DNA from: Rhinopomastus cyanomelas
Lineage: Eukaryota; Chordata; Aves; Bucerotiformes; Rhinopomastidae
Direction of reading: 5' to 3'
NCBI GenBank assembly: GCA_013400115.1
Contig: VXBP01009019.1
Coordinates: 1-64,000, forward strand
Length of the DNA: 64,000 nucleotides
This document shows positions 1 through 11,512 of the stretch, one piece after another. The notes beneath the pieces were generated by a model. That model searched no databases, was not told the origin of the DNA, and was given only the letters and a program-made list of their open reading frames with translations. Numbering within the stretch: position 1 is the first letter of the stretch; every line of letters starts with the position of its first letter. A program made the translations under genes and the position numbers.

Positions 1-283
1 AATACATTCCAGTTGTTCTCTCACATAGAGAGCAAATCATCCACCCCGCCTTGCTGACCTGTCCCTTCTAAAATGGACATAGCCGTCCATGACCACATTC
101 CAGTCACGCGAGCTGTCCCACCAGGTCTCTGTAATTGCTACCAAATCATAATTGCCTGACTGGACTCAGATTTCTTACTCCTCATGCTTATTCCCCATGC
201 TGCATGTATTGGTGTACAGGCATTTCAGGGAGCGAGCTGAGCGCTCCGATTTCATCCTAGGACAGCAAGAGGCCACCTGGTTT
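1..283 (-). mobile_element. CR1 LINE fragment, ORF2 endonuclease region (broken)
   Basis: Read on the minus strand, this segment gives recognisable CR1 ORF2 endonuclease text, including YTNTCSMGNKHEE, then VAITETWWD and MDGYVHFRRDRS. Stop codons interrupt the frame, so it is a dead copy. Most avian CR1 copies keep only the 3' end, so an internal ORF2 piece is less usual. It is cut by the left edge of the window. Confidence 0.85.
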
Positions 284-3204
284 TCACTGAGACCAGATGG
301 GATATATTTTCTTCCCTATCAATGCATGTTTAATATATTTAAATTTATCTATAAGATAGGGAGAGGTAGGATATGATATGGCAGGATGGGAATTTAAAAT
401 ATTAAATAATGTGGGGAAAGCTTTGCATACACAAGGATCCGCCTCCATGTGTGCTACTTATTCAAACTACATCCGTAAGGAATACACCAATGAAAACCAA
501 TGGGTGCAGTTACTTCCGCGTGAGACTATACGTACATAAGTCATAGTTGTAACTCTTTTCAGTGTAATTACAGGTGACCAGGCACATGTAGAAGTCCATG
601 TCTTTCAGATACTCAAATCTCACTATTCAAAACCAGAAGAAGCAGAAATCTTACTGCATCTGAAAGCCTCAACAAAGTTCTTACACCACAACACATACTG
701 ACCTAAACTTGTGTTTGGTGTAATTGCTGAAGTGTTTGATTTTTTTCCAACATCTTACTTTTTAAATAAAAAGTCTTTAAAAAAAGATTGCTGAAGTAGG
801 TGGTTGTTAGACAACAGCACTAGGCAGGGGGGAGGCTTTGGTGGTGAGAGCTAGTAAAGGGTAGGCATGTGTGGAGATAGACTGAAAGGCAGTCTCAAAA
901 CAATATTTTTCACTTTTCATTTTTTACATGAGAAAGCATGTGTTTCTCATGCTTTCTGATTTTCAAATTAAAAAGACCATTACTGGGCTGCAGTTGCTTC
1001 TGTTGAATCCTTTGAGAGGCATTTCAGATGCTCTGTCTTCAGACCTGTTCTGTAAATCCTAGTCTGGTTCCTCCTCAGCAGAAGTCCTGTGCCAAATCAG
1101 TGACTGTTACCAGAAGCAACAGCATAAGCATGAGCTTCACATTCACCAGATTGGAATAGTCTGTCAAACTGGAGTAGTCTAGAGTTAGGGATGTTTCTTA
1201 TATTAAGAGAAACAAAGCAGAAACCACCCACAAAAAAGTACAAAAATCAACCAACTTGGAAAAGAAGTGGTTCTCTGTGATACAAACCTGAAGAACTTGA
1301 CAGAAACATGGGCTGTTTTGAGAACTTTTTGAGGGGGGCAGTAACAGGCTTCTCTCTTGATTTGTGATCAACCTCATTGCAGAAGGAATTTAAATCAGCA
1401 CCATATCTTCTATTTTTTTCCCTTTTTTTCTTCCTCTTGGTGATGTTTTCTTTCTGACAACTGTAGCAGGACAGATCAAAAGCATTTGCTTCTCTGGTCT
1501 TTTGGGTAACTTATATTTAAATTCAGTTCGTATCATGTCTGGAGGATTGTTTGCTTGTGTGATGCTTCCTTTTCATCCAGTTTTGCCGTTGACTTCATGA
1601 TTCACCATCACTGTGTATACATGGAAAAGACAAAAGAACCAATGTTATGCTGTTGGGTTAGTTGTCTCAGCAGAAAAAAATATGCCAGAGCATCTGTGGA
1701 CTCCCTAAGAGGGTGTTGCCAGAAAACAAATGTGTCAGCCATGCACTGCGCTAAGGACCCTGTCTGTGGTGCTAGATGCTGGCAGTAAGGGCTGGTCTTA
1801 TTCATAACTCTGCTGTTCAGTGGCTACTCAGTGCACTCTTTCTCTTGCTCAACGGGGGAAGACTGAGCAGCCTTCACCTCTTTCCACTGCTAAAGTAATA
1901 TTTTTACAGATAGAATTTTTATATTAAATCCGGCTTTGTGAATTTTCTTTGTCCAGCGGCTTTCTGCCTAGCTAGCTTGTTCCCCAGCACTTCAAACCGC
2001 GCAGTTCATGCCAACACTTAAAAGTCTCTTACTGGCTGGTTGGATTTCAGTCAGCATTAACAGCAAGGGTTTAAACCACCTCTGAAGTCAGAAGAGCCGC
2101 TCTTACGCTTAACATGTCTCATGTTATTTTAAAGTACCTTGCCAAACCACGGCACAGTCTAGAGGAATATTTCTTTCCGTACTGACTTATTTCCCACCCA
2201 GAACATCTCTCCATAAGAAAGTCACCCTTTTTTGGACAGGAAGACTAGGAGAGCACCCAAGATTTTAGAACTAGATTTCAAAGGCAAGATTTTATTTCAA
2301 ATTATTTTTTAACTTAGCTTATGCACAAAGCAGATGATTTCCACCTACAAAGGAGCCTGGGCTGTCATGTCTTGCCTCTTATGCACAAATCTTCAACACT
2401 GATGCTCATGAGTATGGATTTTTTTGTGATAAGTAATGGTTTTAGTTTGTAGTCTTTCAGTCTTCTAGCTCAAAAAAGCTGCTGAAAACACCTGCTTATG
2501 TATATGTAGTTATCTTTCTGATATTTCTTCAGCTAGGAGTTTGGTTTGAAAAAAAACCTGTGACTGCAGATACCTTTTTGCTTTGACATGAGGCATGTTT
2601 CATATTTTCATCTACAGTGAAATTTGCATAAGTGAGCTGCGGGAAACAAATATTTCACCACCCCAAAGTTCTGCTCTTTTAAACCTTTTAAAAATTTTAT
2701 ATTAAAAAGTCACTTACTCTGGAAAGTAGTTTTGGAACAACTTTCTTTCTGAAAATGTCAAAAAATCATCATTGAAATGTTCAGTCTCAGATGTTTTCAA
2801 AATGATCTTATCAAAATTAATTCCTAGTTAAAAATATTTTGGTCTTGAACTTCCCCCCCCAAGTATTTTTATGAAGCAGGAAGGCATAAATCATCCAACA
2901 ATGTTCAGTGAGGCTCTGATCAATAAAGTCTGAAAAAGGAATTGCCACAATCTGAGAAGAAATTTGCCCCAAAAGAGAAGTCTTTCAGAATCTCAAATGG
3001 ACACCAATAATGTCTCGCTTTGTATTCAGCCAGTATCCTTTGAATATCTACAAATGTTTTGGAGAGAATTTCATGTACATTTGTTTGCCCTCCTGTGGTG
3101 TGAAGTCTGATCCTAAGATGTCAGTCATAAGAAAATACACCGAAATAATGTCTCTCTGACTGAAGCCCACTTATCTGAGCATGACTGCCTTTTTTGCATC
3201 AGGG
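284..3204. other. Intergenic DNA, no gene recognised
   Basis: AT-rich, with scattered short open frames that show no protein-family signature. A 10-bp perfect inverted repeat (AGAAAGCATG / CATGCTTTCT, 931-957, 7-nt loop) is present. Nothing else was recognised. It lies downstream of TMEM154. Confidence 0.5.
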
Positions 3205-3320
3205 CTTAAGCATCCCTGTAGCACTTTGAAGTGAAAATATCTCTCTTTTACAGACGGGAAACTTGAGGTGGGGTGTAACCCAAAGATATCTTTTGTCAGT
3301 TAGGAGCAAAGCCCCCACCT
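3205..3320 (-). repeat. Possible old MIR-type SINE fragment
   Basis: Contains TTTTACAGACGGGAAACTTGAGG near 3247-3269, resembling the MIR core block (a TTTTACAGATGAGGAAACTGAGG-like consensus) in reverse orientation, followed by a decayed stretch. Only the core is convincing. Confidence 0.4.
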
Positions 3321-4922
3321 TCTGATGGGGTTCGTGTAAATCCACCACAAAAGCACTTTGAGGATGTTATTTAAAATGTCAGCTCAGGCTGCTAGGTCAT
3401 GGTAGTTTTTTCTGCAAATGAACTGTTTTAAATGTTGTAGACTAAACTTGATGCTAAGGGTGTTCTTGTGTCAAAAAGCCCTCTGTAAAGTGACAAACTT
3501 CTGGAATTAGCATATGGCTTAGGCAGGCTCTGTCCTATGCTCCCTGCTGTAGCCAGTGGTGTGCTCAGCAAACTTGCATGTAGAGAACCACTGTGCAGCT
3601 GCCTCTCCTTAACCATTTTCTCTCAGAGTCATCCTTCAGAGGCTGGAGGGGAAGACCCAAATGGTTAGCGAGTCCAGTCTCCTTTACAGCCGCTTAGAGC
3701 AAAACTATTGCACCTGCTTGCATCTGGAACCTGCAATATAAGCATTGGGGGTGTGGGGTGATTTGGGGGTGCGCGTGCGCGCTTGCTGTTTGCTTTGTTT
3801 TTTAAGGAAAAACAAAAACCCAGAACCCCGTAATACAACATCTCTGGCAGTAGGCATAAGCAGAAGCCTTTTAAATCCAAATGGCTGCTGTGAGCAGCGT
3901 TACCCAAAGGCTACCCTGAAGCTGCAGCTTTAAGGCAAATCATTTGTAAACTCTCCAGCAGTGATTTGCCACCACCACTATTTTATTCCTGAGCAAGGAA
4001 GCACATTAAAGAGGGGGACCAGGTTATTATGATGGTCTGCAGTGGAAGGTGCAGCTGTGCTAGAGATGTTGAGCTGAGTTACCTGGTGCAACAGGAAGCA
4101 AAAGACATATGTCCTCCTCCTGTCACCCCTCCCTGCTCCTGGCCTTGCCTTTTTGGGTCTTCTGCTTCTACTGCACCAGGGATTTTCTTGGGACACAGGA
4201 AGGTTTATTTGTAACCTGGCACAGGAGAGCTGCTTTAGCCACTCCGCGAAGTGCAGCTGCATCACAAATGTGCAGGCAAGGGTGATGTGCAGCCCCTGGC
4301 TTCCAGCTGGAATCTGCATTTTTTAATCAGAGAAAATAGGAGTTTGAGAGGGGTTTAGGGCTTCTGGCCAAAACCTCGAGGAAGTCAGCCAGAAAGCTTT
4401 CAAGTTTCCAAGCTTTGCATCCCTTCTGTATCTCTGCTTGGACAATGAGCTAGTACCAGCTCTGAGGGAGTGTTGCAAAGGGAAGATGCTTTGTGTTTCT
4501 TGTGGTCTGAGAAGCCCCTGCCTGGCAGGTCATGGCTCCAGCCAAAACATCTGGCAGCAATTCTGAGGGACACGTAGGTACCTGGTGACACAGGAGCTGG
4601 GTGCTGTGCTGGTGAGGAGTGCCGAGGAAGCTCTACTGAATGCTTGTATTAACACCTTTGGAAACTGTGATCAAACTCTGATGAGTGAGTGAAACTCCAT
4701 CTGTGCCATCTGGCTGTCTGTCTCACACAGGTTTACAACCACTAGATTATTTATCTGTGCAATTTACAGGCAGAGACAAGTTTAAACAAAAGGTTTGACA
4801 CTTATTTCTAAGTTGAAATCCAAGTCCCTGTATATACAAACTTTTAACATTTAAATACACAAGATTAGCTACATTAATGAGTGCTTATAAATACTGGATT
4901 TTTATAAATTAACTATATTTCT
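3321..4922 (-). other. TMEM154: Probable 3' UTR and downstream flank of TMEM154
   Basis: This follows the TMEM154 stop codon on the minus strand. AATAAA poly(A) signals on that strand lie at 4204-4209 and 3982-3987, either of which would give a UTR of roughly 0.7-0.9 kb. Which is used cannot be told from sequence alone. Open frames here have no recognisable protein content. Confidence 0.4.
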
Positions 4923-5005
4923 TCAAATAATCAATTCGAAGTACCTTGGGTTGGCAATTGATTCTTTTTCTTCTTCTCTTACAGTAGGCAAGCATTCACA
5001 GTCAG
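4923..5005 (-). CDS. TMEM154: TMEM154 terminal coding exon
   Basis: The last exon of transmembrane protein 154 begins after a TTTTCAG acceptor and ends at a TGA (4925-4923). Joined in phase 1 to the preceding exon it reads A-DCECLPTVREEEKES and then 11 further residues to the stop. I recognise the human cytoplasmic tail (ADFECLPTLKEEKES) in the first half. The final residues (IANPRYFELII) differ from the human Asn/Ser-rich ending as I recall it and give a more hydrophobic C-terminus. The exon is 83 nt with 26 complete codons plus stop. The phase match and the ECLPT motif make the call firm. Confidence 0.88.
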
Positions 5006-6506
5006 CTGAAAAGGGGTGAGAAGCAAGATTGTAGTTACTTCTGGCAGTTCTTCTGCATTTGTTTCAAAATTGTCGTGACTTCGACCAGGCTGTCTTTCTA
5101 GAACGTAAAACTGTAGATGCTCTTCTGTACCCTCTTACCTATACAGTCTGCATGGTCCTCATAACATAACTGTTATTTAAAGATTTAAATCCTCTTCCTT
5201 TTGATAGGTGTTCCTGTAACTTTATTACATACACCCATACCAATGAACCACTTCTGAGGGCTGTTTCCTATTAAACTCCTCTGGATAGGACTATTTGTTT
5301 ATCTTCTAATGTTTATAGTTTCACCTACGGTTTATAGTCCATCAGGGGTTTAGGGAACACTAACAAAAACCCTCTGTGTGTAAACTATTTGCCCCTTCCT
5401 GCCCACAGGATTTACAAGTATTTTACAGTACTATTTCCCTGTGTGCTGTACTTCAGATCTGTTTCACTGTTGCTGATTAGCACAAGCACATGTTTTCTGC
5501 TAGAGCTTATGGGCCACGAAGGTCAAAACCCCATCGTGGAGTACTGTACTTATGCACAGAAGTGCTTCAGTGAGTTTTATGACCTGAAAAACAGCTCATC
5601 CCTAGAAGAGCAGAGAAATGAGCCATTTGGATATAAGGCAAGGGACCAGGAATTAAAAAACATCAAGGTTTCAGCACTTCCTAGATAGTGAGAAGCTGTT
5701 AGCAGTTCAAAATCAGGCCCCTGTTAATTCACACCTTACTGAACATCTATGTTTTTTGTCAGAGCCTTGTAGGAGAATGCAAGACCTCTAGAAATTTTGA
5801 CCAGGAAATTTCAGTTGGAAGGAAAACAAGGGGGAAAAAATTACCAGGTGATTATAAACAGCATAGAAGCGGCTGAATTTGCTGCTGGAGGTAGTTACCA
5901 CAGTTAGTAAGTGGTCCGTGGGCTGCTAGACTTGCTAGAAATGATGTAGATGTCTGAATGGTGGTGGCAGCAAAGAGCAGCTTGTGTTTCATGAGTAGAG
6001 ACTGCAAGTGAGTGAAGGGATTCAATGAGTGGAGGGGTGTACTCATACGATTCTGATAACAATTTAAGTGAACGGTGGTCTGAACTGAGTAAATGCATGT
6101 TACTTCTACAGTGGCACAATGTGAAGAACAAAAGTGTAGAAACTGGAGACTGAAAGGACTAGGTGCTTCAAAGAAACTAGTAATTAGCTTTAAAAATGAG
6201 TGTTTATAAAGATCGTTCGCAGATACATGTGTATTTAATAGAAGTGTGTACTGAGAACTCAAAACAGCTACCACATTCAATCATGTGTTAAAGATAAGCG
6301 CCCACACAAACCCAAATACTACTCAGAACAATTCTACCCCTGACATTTGTGCTGCTATTTTAATAGCAGAGAGTCAAGAACACAGATTAAAATGTTGCAG
6401 GAAAAGCAGTGACGCACACATGAAATGCCTTACAGTGAGTTTTCCGCACATGGACTCTACATCAGCTAGAAAGAAGGACAATGGAGTCAGAGGAGTTACC
6501 ATGTAC
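5006..6506. other. TMEM154 last intron
   Basis: Bounded by a GTACAT donor next to 6507 and a TTTTCAG acceptor next to 5005 on the minus strand. Open frames of 99 codons on the plus strand (5389-5688) and 142 codons on the minus strand (5852-6280) show no domain or splice support and are taken as chance. No repeat was recognised. Confidence 0.6.
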
Positions 6507-6592
6507 CATTTTTGTTCATGCTGTTCATCCACTTATCAAGCTCTTCCATTTCTATCTCCATAACAGAGGGTGTGTCCTCTTCAAAAATAGGA
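6507..6592 (-). CDS. TMEM154: TMEM154 cytoplasmic acidic exon
   Basis: This 86-nt exon starts after a pyrimidine-rich tract ending CTCTCAAG and ends at AAATG|GTACAT. It enters in phase 2 (completing a Ser codon) and leaves in phase 1. It encodes PIFEEDTPSVMEIEMEEL followed by DKWMNSMNKN, which I recognise as nearly identical to the most conserved part of the mammalian TMEM154 tail. The acidic, Glu/Met-rich stretch probably mediates cytosolic interactions, but no function is established. Reading through the donor gives an in-frame TAA after three codons, so intron retention would truncate the tail. Confidence 0.93.
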
Positions 6593-7668
6593 CTTGAGAG
6601 GAGGGAGAGGGAGAAAAAAGACATTACACAAAATGCTTGATTCAAGTCTTTTACAAGAAACAAGTTTCTATCAATCATTCATCATTCCAGACACAAGTAT
6701 AAGCTCTGGAAAGCCATCCTAGCCTAGTCAGCTGAGAAGATGTCAACCCTATTCATATGAACAGAATGGCCACAAATAGATACTAAGGAGTGACAGCAAG
6801 CTGCAGGTCCTGGGCAGAGGTAGGGCTGGCTGGAACATCACGTGCAGAGCGACTCAGATAGTGCCATCTGGGGTGTGCCTGGCTGCTGTATGCTGCAGCT
6901 ATTTGAGAACAGCTCTTACTGTAAATAGAAAACTGAAAAATAGGGTGGTTTGCCTCTGCCTTGCTGGAATGCATGCGACAAGTTCCATTGCTCCAGTGAC
7001 AAAAGTAGAGAGCTTTAAACTTCATCCTAGCCCTGACATTGGCAGTGACTTCAAAAGGCAAGTTCTCTTGCCACAGAGTAACTGTTCTATTGAAACGCCT
7101 CTCTCTTCTCCCCCCACTATGAAGTCAATTTAGTAACTTCCAGTGTTGATTAGCAAGACGGAACTTAATAGAAGGTAATGACAAAAGTGACTACTCTAAG
7201 CTTTTGTATTGTTTGCAGCGAAGGCATTGCTTCTATGGCAGCTGGGTGAGACTTTCTGCCTCACCTCTGAGCAAGAAGACAAACCTGAAAAACAGGGGAG
7301 CAAGACACAGACCTTATTCTGAATAGTAAAATCCTGTGATGAGTCTGGGAACAGATTGTTTGCTCATGGGGCATCTGGTGTATCTTGTGGCGTCTTGTGA
7401 CTGGTGATGCCAGTGCCTAGAGCCAGTGTAGGGCCAGCTTCAGTGGTAGGTGTCTGAGGAGCCGTGCTTGTTTCTGACACCGTAACTCCTGTTCTGCTCT
7501 AGTCTTACACCTTCAGCTACATACTGAAGTCACCTCTAGAGATTATTAACTGTCACGACTTACAGCAGAGGGTGTTTAGTGTGTGCTTAAATTAAAATGA
7601 GCAGTGAAGGAGCCAAAAATCATATGCTATACAGTAAAAGGTTAAAAAGTCATGTTCATAAACTTTAC
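6593..7668. other. TMEM154 intron
   Basis: Flanked by a GTAAAG donor beside 7669 and a CTCTCAAG acceptor beside 6592 on the minus strand. No gene or known repeat was recognised. Confidence 0.6.
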
Positions 7669-7696
7669 CTTTTCACATTTTCACTTCCCAGCTCAT
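7669..7696 (-). CDS. TMEM154: TMEM154 28-nt micro-exon
   Basis: A very short exon bounded by TCTTTCTTTTCCAG and AAAAG|GTAAAG on the minus strand. With its neighbours it reads (D/Y)-ELGSENVK-S, matching the human TMEM154 ELGSENVK segment. It enters in phase 1 and leaves in phase 2, which fits the exon at 6507-6592 exactly. If the upstream exon is joined directly the first residue is Asp (CAA G|AT). If a missing middle exon ends in T, it would be Tyr as in mammals. Exons this short are often missed by gene predictors. Confidence 0.9.
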
Positions 7697-9315
7697 CTGG
7701 AAAAGAAAGAAGTTGATGTTCATAGTTCTGTTCTTTTGAATAGATCCAGTCTGAATAGGGTAACATAAACCAGGTTACATTCCAAAAAGTCTAATAGTTA
7801 ATGTGTAGGTAAAAGACAAAATGTCTCATCCTGTTTAACTTTCAGAGAAACCCATTATTTTTAATCCTGAACACCCTAAACTCAGCTCAGTATTAGCTAG
7901 GCCATGCTAGGCAGAAACTAACTGTTAATCCTGTGGTGGGCAAGATGTGGCAGGTGGATGCTTCCCTGAGCAAAACAGATCTCAGGAGAGAAACAGTATT
8001 CTGAAAAGGAGCTGCTACTGCAAAAAAAATGTTTGAGAGGCTGCAGACTACATGCAGGCAATTGGCGCTGCTCATGGAGAGAAGTGGGGGGTAGACTTGC
8101 ATGGTTGATGAAATCTCAGCTAGGTAAATGAAGCTGAACTAGCTAGATGTCAAAAGGGATCCAAAGACAAAGTAAATATGGGGGGAGGGGGGTGGAAATA
8201 GTGTAACAGCCATTATTGTGATCAATAACTTCTCCAGGAATCAAGTAACTGAAAAGCCGTAACCCTCAAAAAAGAATGATGAACTATATAAAGCACTGTG
8301 TTGTCTGAAGTGAGCTTATTTTTGCTGTGGGTACTGACACCTCCCACTCAATGCTTGACTGTAGAGCCACCAAAGGGGGCCATCTTCCTTGGCCTTGAAG
8401 AGGCACAAAAGCTCAGCTCCAAGCAATAGTGCAACAAGTCCTGGGATTGTGCTGTTGCAAGGCAACACATTTCCTGTTCCTCTGAGGAATACACCTGCAT
8501 TTCAGGCCATCCAGAAACAGGCAGAGTGTTTACTGAGAGGATGACCCAGTGATAAGGCAGGTGCATCCTAATAATGCCCTGAAAAAGAGGCTTAAGATTT
8601 GTGTTGAACATCTGTCACTGTCTGCAGGCTAAGGAGCTGCGTGCTTTTTCTGTGGAGACACTGACAGAACAGTTTCAGGATTTCAGCTTACCAACTGTGG
8701 GGCTTAATGTGAGACCTCAGGTAGATTTCTGTCACTTGACATTCCAAGTTAGTGAATTTGCTAATAGATCAAGATACCTTCCCAAAGCTCTGCTCTCCCT
8801 GTTGCAGCACTCAAGCATCCTGACCATGGGATTCCTAGCTCATATAATGTGATGTTTTCATAGCTGTCACGCACCTACAGCATTCCTTAACTGTTCCTTA
8901 AAATGGCTTTGCTTTTAATTTTATTGAAGCTCCAAGCAGCTTTATCCAGTGGGTGATATAGGGAATAGAGGAAGTAAATTCGCCTTGCATAAAGTTATTA
9001 AGCACAGAAGCAGAATAAGCACTTTGAAGCCATGTGGTTACACTTGTACACTACTACTACCACTACCAGGACCTAGCACTCGATGCTCCAGCTGAGGTGG
9101 GTGTGCGGTGTGAGGGGGAGGTGTCAAGAAGAGCTTGCTCCTGCGCAAGGAGAAGTGTGTGCCTGGGGGTGGGTTCCCTTCCTATCTGTCAAACGTGCAA
9201 CTACAACCAGAGAAGAACATCCTAAATTAGGCCATCCCAGGCTTTCAAGTAACATTTTGTTAATGTCAAGTGCATCCTAGAAATAGCATTCTGATGCATG
9301 AGAAGACAAATTTAC
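7697..9315. other. TMEM154 intron; an expected middle exon was not found
   Basis: In mammals about 13 residues (SSQGSQSALQT-like) lie between the KRKK stop-transfer region and ELGSENVK. I read the minus strand across this interval and found no matching exon with splice sites. The flanking exons are phase-compatible for a direct join. A 24-nt symmetric segment at 8692-8715 has a good GTAAGC donor but a poor acceptor and unrelated residues. A short (ACT)n-like run sits near 9050-9067. Confidence 0.5.
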
Positions 9316-9627
9316 CTTGCTTAGACTTTTTCCTTTTATGATGTGTTACAAAAAATACTATCAGCAAAATCAGCAGGACCAGCAGCGCAGCGGGGACACT
9401 GTACATCAAGATGGACTGCTCTGCTGCTTCCACGCTGTCCTGATCGGTCACAGTGTTCAGTTCAGCGCTGGCAGTACTTTGCGATTCAAGGCTGTTTTCA
9501 GTAGCACTCGCGCTAACAGGTACTGGCTCAGGGTCATGGGTGGTCACAGACAGCGTAGCAGGAGGAGGTGTTACTGTAACGGTGGATAGTATCGGCAGTC
9601 CATCTCCTGAACCTTCATTTCCAGGGC
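9316..9627 (-). CDS. TMEM154: TMEM154 ectodomain and transmembrane exon
   Basis: A 312-nt exon after a TATTTGGCAG acceptor, ending CAAG|GTAAAT. It encodes an extracellular stalk rich in Ser, Thr, Pro and Val, with several PVPVSASAT / TVTVTPPPAT-like stretches suited to O-glycosylation, then an acidic segment (DQDSVEAAEQS). A single hydrophobic span follows (YSVPAALLVLLILLIVFFV), then the basic stop-transfer HHKRKKSKQ, so the product is a type I membrane protein with a short cytosolic tail. The hydrophobic and basic part resembles human TMEM154. The stalk is too diverged to align by eye, as is usual for this gene. Entry and exit are both phase 1. The start codon is in an upstream exon: the Met near 9640 lies before the acceptor and is not a translation start. 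Confidence 0.9.
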
Positions 9628-10789
9628 CTGCCAAATACATGAGGACAACTTAACATTTGATGGGTTATATAGCATATAGACTTCATATTTATTTTTCATT
9701 CATATAAAACATCAGCAGGTGCCCCATCACATAAGTTGAAGCCTTGGGCATCAAATATAATACGATGTAGCAGATTCCATCACAAAACCTTACCAGTCGT
9801 TATCACACTCTTCAGCTGGCTTTTACTGGGACATGTCAGCATTTTGCAGGCTGTCTGCACACAGCTCTTTCTTGCAGAAACAGAAGCGTGCTTTCCTGCA
9901 AGTTGGCATTTGGTCGTGTTCTCATGTAAGTCTTTTTGCTTCTAAGTGAATCATCCTTCTTTGCTCCTCTATCGTGGTGCTATATGGATGCAACCTCTTC
10001 AGTCCAACCCCTTACCCAGGGACTTGGTACTACTCCCTTTGGCAAGGTCGTTATCCCTGGTTCACTAATTTCTCCAGCTCATTAATCTACTAGTTTCTGT
10101 GCCCCTCTCAGATTTGTCAAGTTTGTGTTGCAGAGAAAAACAGAAGTGGTGAGAGGAAGTCTGAAGTCTGCAGAAGCTGCTGACTTCCACTTCTGCATGG
10201 TCTGCTACTGTGGACTGGTTCAATACTTCTAAGAGTCAGTGCTGGTTATTCACAAATGCTAAGACTGGGGGGGTTTGAAACTAAGTTTGGGTTTTGCTGT
10301 CACTTATGCTTTTAGCAAGAGTAGTGCTATATTTGCTATATTGGTAATACTGAAACAAGGGCTTTTTGAGGTTAAGTCTGTGGTGACCATCATGGAGTTT
10401 AAAGAGTAAGAAGTACAACACCTTCTAGATTGATGCTGTATCCTATACCGATGCCAAAAATCCTGTTGTAGCTGAAGGTGCAGGAATCAATCCTTAAATA
10501 AATGGTACCAACACGTTTCCAAATGCAAAGCCTTCGATAATTTCCTTAACATGAAATTAAATGACGATTTTTTGGTCTTATCTGCCCTTTCAGATACAGT
10601 GCTGGCACAGTGCTGCTGTAATAAAACAGAAATGGATTTCATGACTTTCGTAATGACATGTTTCTCCTCATTCTTGTAAAGTGCTGGGCAGCCATAGTTT
10701 CCACTAGAGTTAGCAAGAGCTTAAGGCTTTCAGCACCACAGTGCTGGCATTTCCAGTCTCACAGGACTGGAACCAAAAGTACTTAGCAT

Positions 10790-10980
10790 TTTAAATGCTT
10801 TTGTAAACACATTAATCTTCATAATGGCCCTGAGAGATGAGCAGTTATATCTCCATTTTACAAATGAGAATTCAGAAGGACATGGATACTGTCCTTCTCA
10901 GAGATGCCAAGTGAGAGATGAAAACTGGGATTAGAGCGCTACCTCTTGCTTAATCTCCTCTTCTGCCAGATTTGTCACAA
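10790..10980 (-). repeat. MIR-type SINE, reverse orientation
   Basis: Order of blocks matches a reversed MIR: AAACACATTAATCTTCATAA, a CTGAGAGATGAG block, CTCCATTTTACAAATGAG, then a decayed GAAAACTGGGATTAGAGC segment near 10920-10940, close to the usual CTGGGATTCGAACC. It is strongly diverged. Confidence 0.55.
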
Positions 10981-11177
10981 AGCAGATGAGTATCTCATGA
11001 GACTGTTTTCCATGAAGCCCAATTTAAAACAAATAAAATTATTTCTGTGACAGCAGTCATTTATGTAGCCCTGTTTATCACTCGGGCACATGGTTCTTTC
11101 ATCCTTCCCTAAAGACTAGGAAGTCATTTGAATTTGTAATAAAAAAATGCGGTGTTCAGGTATAAATACCACAAAAG

Positions 11178-11512
11178 TCTTTTACGAGCTGAAGGAGCTG
11201 GGGCTGTTTAGGTTGAGGCCATCTACAACTATCTGAAAGGACATTGTAGGGAGGTAGGGGCTGGTCTCTTCTCACGGGTAATTAGTGACAGCCTGCAGCA
11301 GGAGAGGTTTAGGCAGGACATTAGTAAACCTTTTTTCTCTGATAGTCAGACATTGGAACAGGCTGCCCAGGGAGATTGTAGATTTGCCATCTCCGGATGT
11401 TTAAAGGCTGTTTAGGTGTGGCGCTTGGAGGTATGGTTTAGGAGTGAACTTGTTAGAGCAGGGTTAGTGATTGGGCTTTGGAGGGTTAGAGTAGGATTAG
11501 TGATTGGTTCGT
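11178..11512 (+). mobile_element. CR1 LINE 3' fragment, old subfamily
   Basis: Begins with GCTGAAGGAGCTGGGGCTGT and contains AGGAGAGGTTTAGGC and ACATTGGAACAGGCTGCCCA before a decayed GGTATGGTTTAG tail. It is diverged from the younger copies in this window and lacks their clean terminal ATTCTATG repeat. Confidence 0.8.

Noticed and set aside
931..957. 10-bp perfect inverted repeat with 7-nt loop
   Set aside because: The stem is too short for a miRNA precursor and there is no other context.
5389..5688. 99-codon plus-strand frame
   Set aside because: Lies wholly in the last TMEM154 intron with no domain, no splice support and random-looking composition.
5852..6280. 142-codon minus-strand frame
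   Set aside because: It is the longest non-TIGD4 frame, but it sits in the last TMEM154 intron, is Leu/Ser/His-rich without a family signature, and does not connect in phase with the flanking exons.
8692..8715. 24-nt symmetric mini-exon candidate in TMEM154
   Set aside because: The GTAAGC donor is good, but the acceptor (CTACCTGAG) is weak and the residues do not resemble the mammalian segment.
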